The notes under the pieces: generated by a model | Databases searched by the model: none | Told to the model about the DNA's origin: nothing | What the model saw: only the letters and a program-made list of their open reading frames with translations | Part shown: one piece after another, positions 60,735-64,000 of the stretch | Layout: each line of letters begins with the position of its first letter | How positions within the stretch are numbered: position 1 is the stretch's first letter | Position numbers and translations under genes: made by a program | NCBI RefSeq assembly: GCF_039962255.1 | Contig: NZ_JAMPKY010000007.1 | Coordinates: 248,001 to 312,000 of the forward strand | DNA: 64,000 bases | From: Leptolyngbya subtilissima AS-A7 | GTDB taxonomy: Bacteria; Cyanobacteriota; Cyanobacteriia; Phormidesmidales; Phormidesmidaceae | Direction: 5' to 3'

Positions 60735-61718
60735 ATGGAAAACCGCCGTAACGCTGAGTATTTAATGAAACCTTTTACCTTTCAGCCGGTTTCCTTTAGC
60801 TGGGTGGCGCTGCATCCCCAGCCTAAAGGGGTGATTCAGTTTATTGGTGGAGCATTTTTTGGCTCGTTGCCGACCCTATGCTATCGCCACCTGCTGCGCG
60901 AGCTGTATGACGCTGGTTACACCGTGGTGGCCATGCCCTTCCGCTTCAGCTTTCGCCACTGGGGCATTGCCCTCAGCCTGTTAGAAGAACAGCGACGGCT
61001 GCAAACCTGTCTGCCGCAGCTCGCTGCCGAGGTTGGGTACGACATTGGGGTATATCACCAGAGCGATCGCTACGCCTGGCTGGGCCACAGCTTGGGCTGC
61101 AAATACATTGCCCTGCTAGAACTGCTGTGCGGCGTTGAGCTAGACCCGGCAGACACCACCCTTGATGAAGTGATTGGCGGCAGAAATGCTCAGTGGTTGC
61201 GCGATCGCCTAGCGGCTTCTCCTAACATTTGGAACCAGCCCACCCAGCTCTTAGCTCCCGATATTAGCGACACCACCAATGCGGTGCCGCTCAAAACGTT
61301 GGCGCACCTGTTCGATCGCTTAGGACTGGGGGTGCAGCCCACCCGCCAGCAAACCCTCGCGCTAATCGATCGCAGCCGCCTCTTTAACTTGACGGCCATG
61401 GTTTCCTTCACCCACGACACCGTAGCGGGAAGCATACAAGACCCTTGCCCTGCTACCAGTGATGTCCTCTGGCTTTACCAGCATCTACAGGCCAAACAGC
61501 TGATTCATGCCGAACTGAGGGGCAAACACCTCGAACCTCTGGGGGTAAAGGTCGGCTCCTGGCTGGTAGACCTCAACCCGCTCGATAAGTTTGCTAAGCC
61601 CCTAGTCTGCTGGGCTACCGGAGAAACCGTGCTGAAGTTTTTTCACCAGCTTCAGCATCGCGAAACTGAGTCAGGGACAGTTTTAGAGGAGCTGAAGCCA
61701 GCCCTAATTGAACGTTAA
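60735..61718 (+). CDS. DUF1350 family alpha/beta-hydrolase-like protein
   Basis: 327 residues; GAGGGA precedes ATG 60735, though homologues may begin at MKPFTFQPVSFSWVALHP (60765). DUF1350 marks: KGVIQFIGGAFFGSLPTLCYRHLLREL and YAWLGHSLGCKYIALLELL, with Ser of GHSLG intact. Found in cyanobacteria and plastids; function not established, esterase activity possible. Confidence 0.87.
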   Translation: MENRRNAEYLMKPFTFQPVSFSWVALHPQPKGVIQFIGGAFFGSLPTLCYRHLLRELYDAGYTVVAMPFRFSFRHWGIALSLLEEQRRLQTCLPQLAAEVGYDIGVYHQSDRYAWLGHSLGCKYIALLELLCGVELDPADTTLDEVIGGRNAQWLRDRLAASPNIWNQPTQLLAPDISDTTNAVPLKTLAHLFDRLGLGVQPTRQQTLALIDRSRLFNLTAMVSFTHDTVAGSIQDPCPATSDVLWLYQHLQAKQLIHAELRGKHLEPLGVKVGSWLVDLNPLDKFAKPLVCWATGETVLKFFHQLQHRETESGTVLEELKPALIER

Positions 61719-61741
61719 GCAGTGAGCGGAATCAGGACTGT

Positions 61742-62428
61742 TCAGCGCTGAGCCATCGGGTTTAGGAGTTGATTTGCCGGAAAACGAGGGTCGAGCTGGA
61801 GCACGATCTGGCGCTGGTCGATGGTTAGCCAGCCTTCGACTTTAAAGTCTTTCAGAAGGCGAGTCACAGTGACACGAGTGGTGCCGATGGCGGTAGCCAA
61901 CTGGTGGTGGGTCAACCGCATGGGCACCCGAATGCCGCTGGGTTCGACATGGCCAAAGTCTTTGGCCAGCATCAGCAAAAAGTGCTTGAGGCGATCGGCT
62001 ACCAAGCGCTTGCCCGAGAGCGCTAGCCAGGCTTCGGCCTGCTGCATTCTCAGGGTCAAATTGCGAAACATGCCCGCCATCAGCACTGACGACCCCTCGA
62101 TTTCAACCATGGGCAGCGACAGCACATCGACATCGGTGAGGGCGGTGGCCCAGTAGGGGTCAACGGTGGTTAGGGGTAGGCCGATGGGCATCGATGGCCC
62201 AGCTAGACCCAGCAGCGTTTCGCTGCCGTCGTGCTGAATGGTAAATAGCTGCACAATGCCCCGACAGATGACCAGCACCTCATCGCTGCGCAGGGGAATG
62301 GGTCGCCCTGCCGCAAAGGGTACTAGGGCTCGCTCGCGATAGAGCTGCTCCAAGAGCTGAATGAAGGTTTGATGGTTGCGAATGCCAACAGTGGCATCAT
62401 GGAGAGCAGAGGTTGCGATTGCAGACAC
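61742..62428 (-). CDS. Crp/Fnr-family transcriptional regulator
   Basis: 228 residues from GTG 62428. Cyclic-nucleotide-like sensor domain (about 20-130) lacks a convincing RxS phosphate-binding cassette, so cAMP binding is doubtful. The C-terminal winged HTH reads LTHHQLATAIGTTRVTVTRLLKDFKVEGWL, very close to the NtcA recognition helix (GSTRVTVTRLL), suggesting a related DNA site. It is not NtcA itself by the diverged sensor domain. Single gene; targets unknown. Convergent with the DUF1350 gene (23 bp). Confidence 0.88.
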   Translation of the reverse strand: MSAIATSALHDATVGIRNHQTFIQLLEQLYRERALVPFAAGRPIPLRSDEVLVICRGIVQLFTIQHDGSETLLGLAGPSMPIGLPLTTVDPYWATALTDVDVLSLPMVEIEGSSVLMAGMFRNLTLRMQQAEAWLALSGKRLVADRLKHFLLMLAKDFGHVEPSGIRVPMRLTHHQLATAIGTTRVTVTRLLKDFKVEGWLTIDQRQIVLQLDPRFPANQLLNPMAQR

Positions 62429-62724
62429 GGGGGTACCTAGAGTTCGCCCGGGTAGGTACTAGCAAGGGTACGGGGGTGAGAACGGCCCTTAGGGGCGATC
62501 GCAGCCCTGTCCTCAAGACCAAGGTCTCACAACAGTTGGATCCTGGTCAATGCTATCAACCTGCCCAGCCCCATCTTCGGCGGCTTAAATTAAGGAATTC
62601 CCCAGACGAGGTTAAGTTCAGGGAAATAGTTCATTAACGTTTGTGATTTACCGCACCAACCAGGACGAATTTGGCTATCTACAATACCTTGTAGCAGCTA
62701 TATCCTACTGAGGTAAGGCCAGCT
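62429..62724. other. Intergenic region between regulator and leuC
   Basis: 296 bp. CTACAA-TACC-TTGTAG (62675-62690) is a small inverted repeat 34 nt after the leuC stop and may act as its terminator. The regulator promoter should lie at 62430-62530; not resolved. Confidence 0.35.
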
Positions 62725-64000
62725 CTAGTGGGTGGGCAAGTAGTCGCGCACGTCCGTCACTTGCCCGGCCAGAGCTGCCGCCGCCACCATCGCCGGGCTC
62801 ATGAGCAAAGTGCGGCCCGAGGCCGACCCCTGGCGTCCTTTAAAGTTGCGGTTAGAGGATGAGGCGCTAATCTGCCGGCCCTGAAGCTTGTCGGGGTTCA
62901 TGGCCAGACACATCGAGCAGCCCGCCTCGCGCCACTCAAAGCCCGCTGCAGTGAACACCTGGTCTAGCCCTTCGGCCTCGGCCTGCTGCTTTACCCGCTC
63001 AGAGCCAGGTACTACAAAGGCTTTTATCCCCTCAGCCACGGTCCGACCCTGGACCACTTTTGCCGCTTCCCTCAGATCGCTGATGCGCCCATTGGTGCAG
63101 CTGCCGATGAAGCACACGTCAATGGCGGTGCCCTTCAGGCTTTGGCCGGGGGTGAAATCCATATAGGCAAAGGCGTCTTGGGCCAGCACCTGCTCTTCAT
63201 CGGGCAGGCTGTCGGGCCAGGGCAAGGTTTCGTTGATGGCAATGCCCTGGCCAGGGGTAATGCCCCAGGTTACGGTGGGGGCAATGTCGGCGGCGGCGAA
63301 CACGGCCACATCGTCATACTCGGCGTTGGCATCGCTGCGCAGGGTATTCCACCAGGTAACGGCCTCATCCCAAGCTTTACCCTTGGGAGCAAAGTCGCGC
63401 CCATTTAGATAGTCATAGGTGATTTGGTCGGGGTTGACGTAGCCGCAGCGCGCGCCCCCTTCGATCGCCATGTTGCAGAGGGTCATGCGCTCTTCCATGG
63501 ACATGGCTTCGATCGCACTACCGGCAAACTCGTAGGCATAGCCCACGCCACCCTTCACCCCGAGCTTGCGAATGATGTGCAGCACCACGTCTTTGGCGTA
63601 CACCCCAGGCAGCAGGTCACCGTTGACCTCCACCCGGCGCACCTTGAGCTTGCCGAGGGCCAGAGTTTGAGAGGCCAGCACGTCGCGCACCTGACTGGTG
63701 CCAATGCCGAAAGCGATCGCCCCAAAGGCCCCGTGGGTCGAAGTGTGGCTGTCGCCGCAGGCAATAGTCATCCCCGGCTGGGTCAACCCCTGTTCGGGGG
63801 CAATCACATGCACAATGCCCTGACTACCCGAGCCAATGTTGTAAAAGCGAATGCCGTGCTCTTGGCAGTTTTGGTCGAGGGCCTGCATCATCGCCTCGGC
63901 TAAGGGGTCAGCGAAGGGGCGGGCCTGGCTCTCGGTGGGCACGATGTGGTCGACGGTGGCGACGGTGCGCTCGGGATACATCACCGTGAGCTGGCGCTCG
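62725..64000 (-). CDS. leuC: 3-Isopropylmalate dehydratase large subunit, N-terminus outside the window
   Basis: 424 residues visible; about the first 45 lie beyond the right edge, since the frame continues as [22 protein letters not shown]. Isomerises isopropylmalate in leucine synthesis with LeuD. Fe-S ligands appear in [13 protein letters not shown] and [10 protein letters not shown]; active-site [19 protein letters not shown] and [12 protein letters not shown] are present. leuD is not seen on this side. Confidence 0.96.
   Translation of the reverse strand, partial: ERQLTVMYPERTVATVDHIVPTESQARPFADPLAEAMMQALDQNCQEHGIRFYNIGSGSQGIVHVIAPEQGLTQPGMTIACGDSHTSTHGAFGAIAFGIGTSQVRDVLASQTLALGKLKVRRVEVNGDLLPGVYAKDVVLHIIRKLGVKGGVGYAYEFAGSAIEAMSMEERMTLCNMAIEGGARCGYVNPDQITYDYLNGRDFAPKGKAWDEAVTWWNTLRSDANAEYDDVAVFAAADIAPTVTWGITPGQGIAINETLPWPDSLPDEEQVLAQDAFAYMDFTPGQSLKGTAIDVCFIGSCTNGRISDLREAAKVVQGRTVAEGIKAFVVPGSERVKQQAEAEGLDQVFTAAGFEWREAGCSMCLAMNPDKLQGRQISASSSNRNFKGRQGSASGRTLLMSPAMVAAAALAGQVTDVRDYLPTH

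Overview
The window looks like a chromosomal segment of a GC-rich (roughly high-50s percent by eye) non-marine, probably filamentous cyanobacterium. The signs are very frequent HIP1-type GCGATCGC octamers, an isiA-isiB iron-stress operon, a cyanobacterial ARC6/Ftn2 division protein, a urea ABC transporter with a canonical NtcA promoter, class II FBPase/SBPase, NarM, and many cyanobacteria-only DUF families (DUF3038, DUF4335, DUF3370, DUF1350). The genus is not established; a Leptolyngbya/Nodosilinea/Phormidium-type organism is an inference only. No rRNA, tRNA, CRISPR array, complete insertion sequence or prophage was recognised.

Layout. 1-7 kb, minus strand: a partial Tat-exported orthocaspase-like protein whose catalytic His is replaced by Tyr, sat (ATP sulfurylase), a small membrane protein, secF, secD, pdhB, pdhA. 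7.7-15.4 kb, plus strand: ftn2/ARC6, a DUF3038-DUF4335 pair overlapping by 4 bp, an OmpA-type envelope protein, fmt, and a queuosine-precursor-type transporter. 15.5-23.8 kb: an AT-richer dut, an alpha/beta hydrolase, a minus-strand Mla/MCE-type lipid transporter unit ending in narM, a membrane-anchored YvcK/CofD-like protein, small proteins and a Nudix hydrolase. 23.8-34.5 kb: a large secreted orphan, bioD, a membrane Ser/Thr kinase with a duplicated outer domain, two tandem DUF697-type GTPases, a cupin and hypotheticals.

34.7-44.7 kb, minus strand: urtA-urtB-urtC-urtD-urtE, led by a textbook NtcA-activated promoter (GTA-N8-TAC, 22 nt, TAATAT), with ureG, hemA and glpX upstream. UrtD carries an unusual C-terminal extension of about 130 residues resembling a TerB-type helical domain, and the urtD-urtC gap holds a MITE-like palindromic repeat element. 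44.9-49.7 kb: an SLH-domain protein, clpC and a membrane hypothetical. 50.0-54.1 kb, plus strand: isiA, isiB, an isiC-like alpha/beta-hydrolase that has lost its nucleophile, and a small CxxC membrane protein, then a MinD/ParA-like ATPase paired with a small winged-helix-like protein. 54.2-64 kb: DUF3370 protein, large zinc metalloprotease, purN, a hypothetical, DUF1350 protein, a Crp/Fnr-family regulator and partial leuC.

Themes. Nitrogen handling is clustered in part (urea import and urease maturation under NtcA; NarM elsewhere). Iron stress is represented by the isi operon, with visible cis-elements: Fur-like motif copies, a leader hairpin, and a terminator-like hairpin between isiA and isiB. 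Intergenic DNA is rich in short palindromic and tandem repeats (STRR, REP/MITE-like) that often sit directly upstream of start codons inside operons. The most novel-looking items are the UrtD-TerB-like fusion, the MinD-like/winged-helix pair behind the isi operon, the internally duplicated DUF4335 protein, and the repeat elements embedded in the urt operon.
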